Of a stretch of 64,000 bases of DNA, positions 42,125 to 50,698 are shown piece after piece; position 1 is the first letter of the stretch; each line of letters begins with the position of its first letter. This DNA is from Patulibacter americanus DSM 16676 (GTDB lineage: Bacteria > Actinomycetota > Thermoleophilia > Solirubrobacterales > Solirubrobacteraceae). Location: assembly GCF_000420025.1 (NCBI RefSeq), contig NZ_ATUD01000002.1:400975-464974 (forward strand). The letters are read 5' to 3'. A model generated the notes under the pieces. It searched no databases. It was not told the origin of the DNA and saw nothing but the letters and a program-made list of their open reading frames with translations. Made by a program: the position numbers and the translations under genes.

Positions 42125-43273
42125 TCAGAAGTCGATGGCCTCGTTCGGGTGGGCCGTCGCCACGGCGACGGCGCTGCCGGCGGCCAGCGGCGGACCCAGC
42201 GGGCCCCCGGGCGACACGACGTGCACGGACGTCGTGTCGCGCCCATCCTTGGTCCGCTCGCGGGCAACGGCGATGCGGCCGTCCGCCAGCGCGCCGAGGT
42301 ACTCGTCGCCGGTCGACCCGGCTTGGTCCGCGTTCGCGAGCTCCGCTCCCCACGGCCGGACCACGCCCGACGGGGACAGACGCATGACGCGCGTCGAGGA
42401 CCGGATGGCGTCGTCGGCGGTCACCCGGTACTGCAGGCCGATGAGGTCGCCGCCGGGGGCGTCCGAGACGAGGGTGAACGGCACGAGCGCCGCGCCGGCC
42501 CGGTCGGCCGCGGTGATCGTGCGCACCCGGCCGTCCGGGGCCAGGAGCCGCGTGGCGGTGCGCGTGATGCGGTCGTCCATCCACTGCGACGTCCACGCGG
42601 ACCACGCCAGCCCGCGCGCGGTCCAGACGGGACTCACGGGGGACGTCAGACGGGCGCCGCGGAGCACCGTCCGCTCCAGGACGTGCTCCTTGCCCGCGGC
42701 GTCCTGCCGCACGACGTCCCCGACGTTGCTCCCCGTCTTCTCGGCGAGGGGGCTCGAGCGGAGGTAGGCGAACTGGGTGCCGTCGGGCGACCACGTCGCG
42801 CCGTACTCGTCGGCGGCGCGGCTCGCGACCTTCCGGCACGGCGTCTGGGCGGCGACGTCGCACAGGCGGACCGTCCCGCCCACGAGGAGCAGGCGGCTCC
42901 CGTCCGGCGACCACCGGGGGATGCTCAGGTTCCTCCCCCGGGCCAGCGTCCGAAGCGGGCCGCCGGCGGTCAGGTCCGCGACCTTCACGGATTCCTCCGT
43001 CATGATCGCGAGCCGGCGCCCGTCGCGGCTGAGGGTGAGGTCCGCCTGGTGGCCGCGGGCCAACCGGGCGACGACCCGGCGGCCCACGCCGTCCGGCCCG
43101 GCGACGGACACGCTGCGGCCCGCCGTCCAGGCCACGAGCGCGGGCGGGCCGGCCACGGTGGGGGAGGCCACCGCGTCGGGCGCGGCCCGCGCCGCGGTGG
43201 GCAGGGCGACGCCGGCCAGGACGACGGAGGCGGCCACGAGGGCACGCCGGGGGACGGGACGGGGAGCACGCAC
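42125..43273 (-). CDS. Secreted TolB-like beta-propeller, paralogue 2
   Basis: A 382-residue exported protein very similar throughout to the gene at 40802: signal peptide PVPRRALVAASVVLAGVALPTAARAA, then LTLSRDGRRLAIMT, PRWSPDGSRLLLVGG, the LCDVAAQTPCRKVASR motif and ATWSPDGTQFAYLRSS. DNA of the signal-peptide region is identical in both copies over more than 30 bp, so the pair arose by recent tandem duplication or gene conversion. TAGGGT (minus strand, 43280-43285) is 6 nt before the GTG. Function unknown. Confidence 0.75.
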   Translation of the reverse strand: MRAPRPVPRRALVAASVVLAGVALPTAARAAPDAVASPTVAGPPALVAWTAGRSVSVAGPDGVGRRVVARLARGHQADLTLSRDGRRLAIMTEESVKVADLTAGGPLRTLARGRNLSIPRWSPDGSRLLLVGGTVRLCDVAAQTPCRKVASRAADEYGATWSPDGTQFAYLRSSPLAEKTGSNVGDVVRQDAAGKEHVLERTVLRGARLTSPVSPVWTARGLAWSAWTSQWMDDRITRTATRLLAPDGRVRTITAADRAGAALVPFTLVSDAPGGDLIGLQYRVTADDAIRSSTRVMRLSPSGVVRPWGAELANADQAGSTGDEYLGALADGRIAVARERTKDGRDTTSVHVVSPGGPLGPPLAAGSAVAVATAHPNEAIDF

Positions 43274-43325
43274 GCGGCCACCCTAGCCCCGCGCGCGGCG
43301 GCCGGGCCGCCGCGCGCGGACCCGC

Positions 43326-44183
43326 TCAGCCCAGGGCGGGCGGGTTCGCCTGGTCGACGAACAGGTCGACCGCCAGCTCGGCGTCCGCGCCCGCGTGGGC
43401 GTAGGCGCTGAGGTCGGTGACGCCGGCGGACACGAGGACGTCCTCGCAGAGCAGCTCCTGGCCCGTGTACTCGCGGCTGGGCTGGGTGAGCACGTGGTAG
43501 GCGGCGTCGGCGTAGACGTCGGGCGTGCGGGCGCGGCGCATGGCCTCGTCGCCGCCGAGCAGGTTCTGCACCGCGGCGGTGGCCACGAGCGTGCGGGGCC
43601 AGAGGGCGTTGGAGGCCACGCCGTCCTCGCGCAGCTCCTCCGCCAGGCCGAGCGCCACGAGCGTCATGCCGTACTTGGCGATCGTGTAGGCCGTGTGCGG
43701 GGCGAGCCACTTCTTCTCGAGCGAGATCGGCGGCGACAGGGTGAGCACGTGCGGGTTGACGCCCTTGCGCAGGTGCGGCGCGCACGCCTTGGAGACCGCG
43801 AAGGTGCCGCGCACGTTGATGTCCTGCATCAGGTCGTAGCGCTTCATGTCGAGCTCGTCGATCGACGAGAGGTTGATCGCGCTCGCGTTGTTCACGCAGA
43901 TGTCGATGCCACCGAAGCGCTCGACGGTCTGCGCGACGGCGGCCTCGACCTGGGCCTCGTCGCGGATGTCGCCGACGATCGGCAGCGCCTGGCCGCCGGC
44001 CTCCTCGATCGCCTTCGCGGCGGTGTAGACCGTGCCCTCGAGCTTCGGGTGCGGCTCCGCGGTCTTCGCGATCAGCGCGACGTTCGCGCCGTCCCGCGCG
44101 GCCCGCAGGGCGATCGCGAGGCCGATGCCCCGGCTCGCGCCCGAGATGAAGATGGTCCTGCCCTTGAGATCCAGGTCGCTCAT
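43326..44183 (-). CDS. Short-chain dehydrogenase/reductase, HSDL2-like
   Basis: A 285-residue SDR. The cofactor loop is FISGASRGIGLAIALRAARDG near residue 12; VNNASAINLSSI follows, and the catalytic Tyr/Lys are in TAYTIAKYGMTL with the preceding TLSPPISLEKKWLAP in place of the usual Ser strand. The sequence KTAEPHPKLEGTVYTAAKAIEEAGGQALP is diagnostic of the hydroxysteroid-dehydrogenase-like 2 subfamily. The substrate is unknown, possibly a hydroxyacyl or sterol-like compound. The start is ATG at 44183 without a strong SD. Confidence 0.88.
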   Translation of the reverse strand: MSDLDLKGRTIFISGASRGIGLAIALRAARDGANVALIAKTAEPHPKLEGTVYTAAKAIEEAGGQALPIVGDIRDEAQVEAAVAQTVERFGGIDICVNNASAINLSSIDELDMKRYDLMQDINVRGTFAVSKACAPHLRKGVNPHVLTLSPPISLEKKWLAPHTAYTIAKYGMTLVALGLAEELREDGVASNALWPRTLVATAAVQNLLGGDEAMRRARTPDVYADAAYHVLTQPSREYTGQELLCEDVLVSAGVTDLSAYAHAGADAELAVDLFVDQANPPALG

Positions 44184-44402
44184 GCGCTCTCTCCTCCGTG
44201 TCGGATGCCGGGGAGACTGACGCACCCGCGCTCCCGGTGACGGCTGGTCGGCCAGCCAGCCGAATTTCGCGGGGGCGCCCCGGCCGTAGGCTGTTGCTGC
44301 TCGCCCGGCCGCGCCGGCGCATCCGCCGCGGTCGTCGCGAGCGTTCCCCCGACAGGCGCGGTCGTCCCCGGCCGCCGCCACCCGAACCCGAGGAAGAGCC
44401 CC

Positions 44403-45245
44403 ATGGCGCGTCTCACCGTCGACACCGAGAACGGCACCCCCGTCGAGCTGTACTACGAGGACCACGGCCCGCGCGAGGGCGCGCCCGTCGTGCTGATCCA
44501 CGGCTGGCCGCTCTCCGGCCGCTCCTGGGAGGCGCAGGTCCCCGCGCTGATCGAGGCCGGCCACCGCGTCGTGACCTACGACCGCCGCGGCTTCGGCGAC
44601 TCCTCGCAGCCGTGGGGTGGGTACGACTACGACCGGTTCACGGCCGACCTCGACGCGCTGCTGCAGCACCTCGACCTGCGGGGCGTCACGCTGGTCGGCT
44701 TCTCCATGGGCGGCGGCGAGGTCGTCCGCTACATCGCGCGCTACGGCACCGACCGGATCGCGAAGGCCGTGCTGGCCGCCGCGGTGCCGCCGTACCTCTA
44801 CAAGTCCGACGACAACCCCGACGGCGGGCTCGACGACGCGACGATCGCGAGCTTCGAGGCGGGCGTGAAGGGCGACCGCCTCGCGTTCCTCGACGGGTTC
44901 ACCACCGCGTTCTTCGCCGCCGGGGACAAGACGGACCTCGTCTCCGAGCCGCAGCGCGAGTACGCGAAGCAGATCGCCGCCTTCGCCTCGCCGAAGGGCA
45001 CCCTGGACTGCATCGCGGCGTTCGGGCGGACCGACTTCCGCGGCGACGTGGCGAAGGTCACCGTGCCGACGCTCGTCATTCACGGCGACTCCGACGGCAC
45101 GGTGCCCTTCGAGGTCTCGGGCAAGCGCGCCGCCGAACTCATCGATGGCGCGGAGCTCGTCGTGATCGAGGGCGGTCCGCACGGGCTGAACACCACGCAC
45201 CCCGAGGAGTTCAACCGGGCGCTCCTCGGGTTCCTCGCGCGCTGA
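44403..45245 (+). CDS. Alpha/beta hydrolase, non-haem haloperoxidase-like
   Basis: A 280-residue hydrolase. The oxyanion motif is VVLIHGWPLSGRSW, the nucleophile elbow GFSMGGGE has Ser101, the acid is Asp231 in HGDSDGTVPFE and the His is H260 in GGPHGLN. The cap contains the RGFGDSSQPWGGYDYD segment of the chloroperoxidase/esterase group. It is most likely an esterase or perhydrolase; true haloperoxidase activity is a side reaction in this family. AGGAAG 6 nt upstream is a good ribosome site. A terminator hairpin follows. Confidence 0.88.
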   Translation: MARLTVDTENGTPVELYYEDHGPREGAPVVLIHGWPLSGRSWEAQVPALIEAGHRVVTYDRRGFGDSSQPWGGYDYDRFTADLDALLQHLDLRGVTLVGFSMGGGEVVRYIARYGTDRIAKAVLAAAVPPYLYKSDDNPDGGLDDATIASFEAGVKGDRLAFLDGFTTAFFAAGDKTDLVSEPQREYAKQIAAFASPKGTLDCIAAFGRTDFRGDVAKVTVPTLVIHGDSDGTVPFEVSGKRAAELIDGAELVVIEGGPHGLNTTHPEEFNRALLGFLAR

Positions 45246-45246
45246 G

Positions 45247-45276
45247 CGCCCCGCGCGGCACTGACACCGCGGGGCG
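45247..45276 (+). terminator. Hairpin after the hydrolase gene
   Basis: CGCCCCGCG and CGCGGGGCG form a 9-bp stem with a 12-nt loop, directly after the stop codon. Further GC-rich inverted sequence continues to 45355. Confidence 0.5.
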
Positions 45277-45358
45277 TCCGGGGCGGGGCGGCCTTTCCGG
45301 CGCCCCGCGCGGCGTGCGGCCGGGCCTGAACGCCGGCGGCCGGGCCGCCCCGCCGCCT

Positions 45359-46405
45359 CTAGCGGGCGGCCGCCGCCGGGACCTTCGTGGCCGGGTCGCC
45401 GTCGGCGGCGGCCCGCAGCTGCGGGAGGAACCGCTCCACGGCGTAGGGGATGGAGAGCGGACTGGAGAAGCCGAGCGCGTTGGCCAGGTCGCCCGACTCG
45501 TCGAGGTAGACCACGCGGCCCTCCTTCACGACGTCGAGGGCGGCGAACGCCGGCTGCCTCTCGAGCTCGGCCTGCTTCCCGTAGATCACGAGCACGTCGG
45601 CGTCGAGCAGATCCAGGCGCTCCTGGCTGATCGACGCGTAGAACTGCTTCCCGGCCAGGTCGTCGATCGCCTTCGGGGTCGTGAAGCCCAACGACGTGAA
45701 CAGCCGGGTGCGCAGATCGGCCGACGCGAAGGCGGAGAACTCCTTGCCGCCCGACGCCAGGACGAGCGTCCTGTCCGAGAAGTCCTCGACACCCTTCGCC
45801 TCGGCGAGGTCGGCTTCCACGTCGGCGACGACCTCCTTCGCCCGCGCGGTGCGGCCGAGCGCCTGGCCCGTCGCCCTGGCCTGCTCGGGCCACGGCACGC
45901 CGAAGTCGACGTGGTCGGCGGTCTGGGCGACGGTCGGGGCGATCTGGGAGAGGCGGTCGTACTCGTCCTTCGTCATCCCGGAGTAGATCCCGAGGATGAG
46001 GTCCGGGCGCAGCGAGGCGATCCGCTCGAGGTTGAGCTCCTCGGCCCCGACCAGCTCGGGCCGGGCGCCCTTCAGCGACGCCTGGGCCCACGGGCGCCTC
46101 GTGATGTCGATGCCGGCCTGGAACTGGCGCGCCCCGACGGGGACGACACCGAGGGCGAGCGCGAAGTCCTGGTCGTTGTAGCCGACGGCGACCACGCGCT
46201 CCGGGGCCTTCGGGACCGTCGTGGTGCCGTACTTGTGCGTCACCTTGGCGGGGAAGGCGTCGGTGGCGCCAGGCGCCGCCGTGCCCTTCGTCGTCGTCGC
46301 CTCGTCGTCGGAGCCGCCGCCGCAAGCGGCGAGGATCAGACCGCTCAGCAACGCGGCGAGGGCGAGGAGGAGGTGGGGGAGGAGACGTCGGCGATGCGGG
46401 GACAC
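45359..46405 (-). CDS. Iron-siderophore ABC substrate-binding lipoprotein
   Basis: A 348-residue periplasmic-binding-protein type 2 (FecB/FepB-like) lipoprotein. The lipobox is LILAACGG with Cys28. The mature domain has PKAPERVVAVGYNDQDFALALGVVPVGAR, LERIASLRPDLILGIYSGMTKDEYDRLSQIAPTVAQ and VLVIYGKQAELERQPAFAALDVVKEGRVVYLD, typical of siderophore receptors. The permease and ATPase genes are not in the window. A palindrome upstream resembles an IdeR/DtxR iron box. The start is GTG. Confidence 0.87.
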   Translation of the reverse strand: MSPHRRRLLPHLLLALAALLSGLILAACGGGSDDEATTTKGTAAPGATDAFPAKVTHKYGTTTVPKAPERVVAVGYNDQDFALALGVVPVGARQFQAGIDITRRPWAQASLKGARPELVGAEELNLERIASLRPDLILGIYSGMTKDEYDRLSQIAPTVAQTADHVDFGVPWPEQARATGQALGRTARAKEVVADVEADLAEAKGVEDFSDRTLVLASGGKEFSAFASADLRTRLFTSLGFTTPKAIDDLAGKQFYASISQERLDLLDADVLVIYGKQAELERQPAFAALDVVKEGRVVYLDESGDLANALGFSSPLSIPYAVERFLPQLRAAADGDPATKVPAAAAR

Positions 46406-46429
46406 GGGGGCTCCGGGGGGAAGGAGGGC

Positions 46430-46451
46430 TAGGTCGGTAGGGCACCCTAAC
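46430..46451. promoter_or_regulatory. Possible IdeR/DtxR-type iron box
   Basis: GTTAGGGTGCCCTACCGACC (minus strand) contains the inverted pair TAGGG...CCCTA and aligns imperfectly with the IdeR consensus TTAGGTTAGGCTAACCTAA. It lies 25-45 bp before the siderophore-binding gene, where such a site is expected. Confidence 0.45.
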
Positions 46452-46495
46452 GTCCTCCCCGACCGGTGCGCCGCGACGTCGCCGCGCGCCGCGCC

Positions 46496-47122
46496 TCAGG
46501 AGCCGGCGAGCCTCAGGGCGAAGCGCCGCAGGTCCTCGCGGCCCGTGCCGACCACCGGCTCGCCGTGGGCGAGCAGCAGGTGGTCGAACTCGAGCTCGTC
46601 GCAGGCGCGGGCGAACGCCTGGCCCAGGCCGCGTCGGACCCCGTCCGGGTCGTCGCCCAGCAGGTGATCGGGGAACGTGGCGAGGGGCCCGTCGCCGTCG
46701 CGCATCACGCCGTCGGCGACCGCGAGGGCGCGCAGGCCGGGGTGGTGCACGGCGAACTCGTCGGGGGAGAGGGCTCCGATCTCGACGGCGCGCAGGCCTC
46801 CGGGCAGCTCGTCGCCGTCGGCGTAGGGGCGCAGGTCGAGGTCGACGCCCTCGAGGTCCCACATCCCCGCCTGCGGCACGTGCACGGGCAGCCGGCCGCC
46901 GCCGATGTCGCCCGCGCTGCGCAGGTGGTGGCGGTTGGTCAGCACGATGGCGGTCGGCTCCACGTCTGAGAGCACGGCGTCGTCCTGCGGCAGCAGCGGA
47001 TTGAGCAGCACGCCGCTCTCGACGAGGGCGTAGGACGAGACGGCCATGCCGATGCCGGGGTGGCGCGCCGTCCAGTGGCGCAGCCCGGCGGGGAGGGGCT
47101 GGGTCGTCGAATCGGTCGGCAT
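46496..47122 (-). CDS. Metallo-beta-lactamase-fold protein, divergent
   Basis: A 208-residue protein. The first metal motif reads IVLTNRHHLRSAGDIGG rather than the canonical HxHxDH, and later LAVADGVMRDGDGPLATFPDHLLGDD and DHLLLAHGEPVVG match the second Asp and last His of the fold. It is therefore an MBL-like hydrolase with altered ligands; the substrate is unknown. GGAGGT lies 6 nt before the ATG. It is divergent from the TPP-enzyme gene. Confidence 0.7.
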   Translation of the reverse strand: MPTDSTTQPLPAGLRHWTARHPGIGMAVSSYALVESGVLLNPLLPQDDAVLSDVEPTAIVLTNRHHLRSAGDIGGGRLPVHVPQAGMWDLEGVDLDLRPYADGDELPGGLRAVEIGALSPDEFAVHHPGLRALAVADGVMRDGDGPLATFPDHLLGDDPDGVRRGLGQAFARACDELEFDHLLLAHGEPVVGTGREDLRRFALRLAGS

Positions 47123-47247
47123 GCGGGGACCTCCGTCGGTCGGGTGGGGGACGTCCCCATCTTGCCCGCCCCGGCCACGGACCCCGCGCGGCCGGGCCGA
47201 CGAGATCCCCCGGGTGGCGGGCGATGCCGCCTATGATCGCGCCACCC

Positions 47248-48954
47248 GTGAGCGCCGCCGCCCGCCAGCCCACCGTCGCCGACGTGGTCGGCACCACGCT
47301 GGCGGCCCTCGGGGTCGAGGTCGTCTTCGGGCTGATGGGCAGCGGCAACCTCGTCGCGACGAACGCACTCGTGGCGGGCGGGGCCCGCGCCGTGACCGCC
47401 CGGCACGAGGGCGGCGCCGTCGCGATGGCCGACGGCTACGGCCGCACGACGGGCCGCCTCGCCGTCGCCAGCGTGCACCAGGGCCCGGGCCTGACCAACG
47501 CGATCACCGCCCTCGGCGAGGCCGCGAAGGCCCGCACCCCGCTGCTCGTGCTCGCCGGCGACACGCCCGCCGCGGCGCTGCGCTCGAACTTCCGCATCGA
47601 CCAGCACGACCTCGTGACCTCCGTCGGGGCGATCGCGGAGCGGGTGTACGACGCCGGGTCCGCGGCCGCCGACGCGGAGCGCGCCCTGCGGCGGGCGCTC
47701 GTGGAACGGCGTCCGGTCGTGCTGAACCTGGCCGTCGACCTTCAGGCGCAGCCCGCGCGGCACGGCCAGCCCGCCCCGGGTTCCCCCGCCTCGTCGGTCC
47801 CCGCGGCGTCGCGCCTCGTTGCGCCGGCCGTGCCCCTGCCGCACCCCGCGCCGGCGGCGGTCGCTGCAGCGGCGGACCTGCTCGCCCGGGCCGAGCGGCC
47901 CGTGATCCTCGCGGGTCGCGGGGCCGTGCTCTCCGACGCCGGGGACCCGCTCGAGGCGCTGGGCGAGCACGCCGGCGCGCTCCTGGCGACCTCCGCCATG
48001 GCACACGGCCTGTTCGCCGGGCGGCCCTGCGCGCTGGGGATCGCGGGCGGGTTCGCCACGCCGCTGGCCGCCGAGCTGCTGCCGCAGGCCGACGTCGTCC
48101 TGGCCGTCGGCGCCGGGCTCAACGGCTGGACCACCCGCCACGGCGCCCTGCTCGCCGACGACGTCCGGGTGATCCGCGTCGACGTCGAGGCGGGAGCGCT
48201 GGACGCCCACGTCGACCCGGCCGTAGCGGTCCTCGGGGACGCCGCCGCGACGGCCCGCGCGCTCCTGGCCGCGCTGCGGGAGCGCGCCCCGGCGGTGACG
48301 GGATGGCGCACCCCCGAGCGGGCGAGCGAGATCGCGGCGCGGCGCTGGCGGGACGAGGGCTGGGAGGACCGCGACGCGGAGGGGTCGATCGACCCGCGCA
48401 CCCTGACCGTCGCGCTCGACGACGCGCTGCCCGCGGAGCGGACCGTCGTGGTCGACTCCGGGCACCTCACGGGCTGGCCGTCGATGTACCTCGGCGTGCC
48501 GGATGCGCGCTCGTTCGTGTTCGTCAACGCGTTCCAGGCCGTCGGGCTGGGCCTGGGTGCCGCCATCGGCGCGGCGGTCGGCGCGCCGGAGCGGCTGACG
48601 GTCGCGGCGGTGGGGGACGGCGGGCTGTTCCTCGCCCTGCCCGAGCTCGACACCGCCGCGCGGCTGGGCCTGCGGCTGCTGATCGTGGTCTACGACGACG
48701 CGGCCTACGGCGCCGAGGTGCACCACTTCGCCCCGGGCGGGCACGACGTCGCGCTGGCCCGGTTCCCCGACGCCGACCTCGCCGCGATCGCGCGCGCCGC
48801 CGGGATGGCGGCCGCCACGGTCCGCCGGCCCTCCGACCTCGACGCGCTCACGGACTGGCTCGCCGACGGCGCGGCCGGACCGCTGCTGCTCGACGCCAAG
48901 GTCGACCCCACCGTCTGCGCCGACTGGCTCGCCGAGGCGTTCCGCGGTGGCTGA
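47248..48954 (+). CDS. Thiamine diphosphate-dependent enzyme, acetolactate-synthase-like
   Basis: A 568-residue (from GTG 47248) three-domain TPP enzyme. The PYR domain shows VFGLMGSGNLVATNALV and RHEGGAVAMADGYGRTTGR with the catalytic Glu; the central domain has PVILAGRGAVLS; the PP domain has the TPP motif VGDGGLFLALPELDTAARLGLRLLIVVYDDAAYG. It is not a core IlvB; the reaction is probably decarboxylation or carboligation of a 2-oxoacid. In-frame ATGs at 47224 and 47233 are possible, but TATGAT at 47232-47237 looks like a -10 for leaderless GTG 47248. Confidence 0.82.
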   Translation: MSAAARQPTVADVVGTTLAALGVEVVFGLMGSGNLVATNALVAGGARAVTARHEGGAVAMADGYGRTTGRLAVASVHQGPGLTNAITALGEAAKARTPLLVLAGDTPAAALRSNFRIDQHDLVTSVGAIAERVYDAGSAAADAERALRRALVERRPVVLNLAVDLQAQPARHGQPAPGSPASSVPAASRLVAPAVPLPHPAPAAVAAAADLLARAERPVILAGRGAVLSDAGDPLEALGEHAGALLATSAMAHGLFAGRPCALGIAGGFATPLAAELLPQADVVLAVGAGLNGWTTRHGALLADDVRVIRVDVEAGALDAHVDPAVAVLGDAAATARALLAALRERAPAVTGWRTPERASEIAARRWRDEGWEDRDAEGSIDPRTLTVALDDALPAERTVVVDSGHLTGWPSMYLGVPDARSFVFVNAFQAVGLGLGAAIGAAVGAPERLTVAAVGDGGLFLALPELDTAARLGLRLLIVVYDDAAYGAEVHHFAPGGHDVALARFPDADLAAIARAAGMAAATVRRPSDLDALTDWLADGAAGPLLLDAKVDPTVCADWLAEAFRGG

Positions 48955-49059
48955 GCCGCCGCACCGCGCCCGACCACCGGCGCGCCTCCGTCGTCCTTCC
49001 CGTCCGTCCGCATCGCCGTCCGCCCGACCCGTCCGCCCGATCACCCAGCCCGGAGCCGC

Positions 49060-49848
49060 ATGTCCGCCACCCCGTCCGATCCCCTCCCCGCCGTCCTGCA
49101 GGCGCTCGCCAGCGGCGCCGTGCGCGTCGTCGACCTGACGCAGCCCCTGAGCGAGTCGACGCCCGTGCTGCGGCTGCCGGAGCCGTTCGTCAACACGCCC
49201 GGCCTGACCCGCCGGCGGCTCAGCCGCTACGACGACGCCGGGCCCGCGTGGGCGTGGGACGTCCTCGAGATCGGCGAGCACGTGGGCACCCACCTCGACG
49301 CGCCGATCCACTGGATCACGGGCCGCGACGGCGCGGACGTCGCGTCCGTTCCGCCCGGGCGCCTCGTCGGGCCGGCCGTCGTGATCGACCGCAGCGCGGA
49401 GTGCGCCGCGGACCCGGGCTACCTGCTGACCGTGGGGGACATCGAGGCGTGGGAGGCCGACCACGGCCGGATCCCGGACGGCGCGTGGGTCCTGTTCCGC
49501 TCGGGGTGGGACGCCCGCGCCGACGACGAGGAGGCGTTCCTGAACGCCGGGCCCGACGGACCGGTCACGCCGGGGCCGGACGTCGAGGCGGCCCGGTTCC
49601 TCGCGAGCGAGCGGGGGATCGTCGGGTTCGGCGTCGAGACCGTCGGCATCGACGCGGGCGCCGCGGGCGGGTTCGACCCCGGCTTCCCCGTCCACCACTA
49701 CGTGCTCGGCGCGGGTCGCTACGGCCTCACGCAGCTCGCGAACCTCGCCGAGCTGCCGCCGACCGGGGCGCTCGTCGTCGTGGCGCCGCTGCGCCTGGTC
49801 GGCGGGACCGGCAGCCCGGCGCGCGTGCTCGCCCTCGTGGCGGGCTGA
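49060..49848 (+). CDS. Cyclase family protein (KynB-like)
   Basis: A 262-residue metal hydrolase of the cyclase/arylformamidase family. VVDLTQPLSESTPVL, the metal motif HVGTHLDAPIHWITG (HxGTHxDxPxH), WVLFRSGWDARADDEE and VGFGVETVGIDAGAAGG are diagnostic. It could hydrolyse N-formylkynurenine or a related amide, or act on a cyclic substrate. It lies 105 bp after the TPP-enzyme gene and may act on its product. Confidence 0.85.
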   Translation: MSATPSDPLPAVLQALASGAVRVVDLTQPLSESTPVLRLPEPFVNTPGLTRRRLSRYDDAGPAWAWDVLEIGEHVGTHLDAPIHWITGRDGADVASVPPGRLVGPAVVIDRSAECAADPGYLLTVGDIEAWEADHGRIPDGAWVLFRSGWDARADDEEAFLNAGPDGPVTPGPDVEAARFLASERGIVGFGVETVGIDAGAAGGFDPGFPVHHYVLGAGRYGLTQLANLAELPPTGALVVVAPLRLVGGTGSPARVLALVAG

Positions 49849-49918
49849 CCGGGGCGCCGGGATCGCCGTCCGCCAAGCCCTCCGTCCGGTCGGACACCGG
49901 GCCGGCGGGCGGCTCCGG

Positions 49919-50575
49919 CTAGTCCTGGAACTGGGCCGGGCGGACCGGCTGCTGCTCGCGGATCGCCCGCTCGAGGTCTTCGCGCTTGAGGTCGGTCCCG
50001 TAGGCCGCGGTGTCGGGCTCCTGGCGCCACGACTCCGAGAGCGGGCCCGCGTCGACCGCGTCGAACCCCAGGTCCTCGATGAGCTGGACGACCGTGCTCT
50101 TCGCCGTCAGGTCGTCGCCCGCGACGGGCAGGGCGAAGCGCGCCGGATCCTCGGCCTCGCGGCCGTGCTCGGCCAGGTGCTGCGCGCCGATGTTGTTGAA
50201 CGCCTTGACGACGGGGTGGCCGATCTGACGGGCGACCCACGCGCTCGACGTCTCGCCGCCGTCGATCTCGGCGATCCGACCGTCGCGCTGCACGTAGTAG
50301 TTGCACGTGTCGACGACGGCGACGTTCGGCGCGGCGCCGCCGAGCAGCCCCTGCGGCAGGTCGGGCACGTTCTTCAGCGGGATCGTGACGACGACGAGGT
50401 CGCGGTCCTGCGCGGCCTGCGAGACGTCGACGGCGGTCGCGCCGGTGGTGCGCGCGAGGTCCTGCAGCGTCTCCGGGCCGCGCGAGTTGGCGACGACGAC
50501 GTCGTGGCCGAGCTCCGCGAACCTGCGGGTGAGCGTGCCGCCGATGTGGCCCGCGCCGATGATGCCGATCTTCAT
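49919..50575 (-). CDS. NADPH-dependent F420 reductase-like protein
   Basis: A 218-residue Rossmann protein. KIGIIGAGHIGGTLTRRFAELGHDVVVANSRGPETL is the NADP-binding start of the F420-dependent NADP reductase family, followed by VVTIPLKNVPDLP and VVDTCNYYVQRDG. PVVKAFNNIGAQHLAEHG and ALPVAGDD complete the pattern. Many such proteins lack F420 activity, so the cofactor partner is not certain. It is convergent with the cyclase gene. Confidence 0.82.
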   Translation of the reverse strand: MKIGIIGAGHIGGTLTRRFAELGHDVVVANSRGPETLQDLARTTGATAVDVSQAAQDRDLVVVTIPLKNVPDLPQGLLGGAAPNVAVVDTCNYYVQRDGRIAEIDGGETSSAWVARQIGHPVVKAFNNIGAQHLAEHGREAEDPARFALPVAGDDLTAKSTVVQLIEDLGFDAVDAGPLSESWRQEPDTAAYGTDLKREDLERAIREQQPVRPAQFQD

Positions 50576-50698
50576 GGGTGCTCCGGGGGTCGAGGGTTCG
50601 AGTCCGACGGACCCTACGGGGCGCGCACCGAGACCCGATGACCAGGGGGATCCGCCGTGCCTGCCGGGTCCGGCGCGGTCGTCTGGCAGGGTCGGGGG

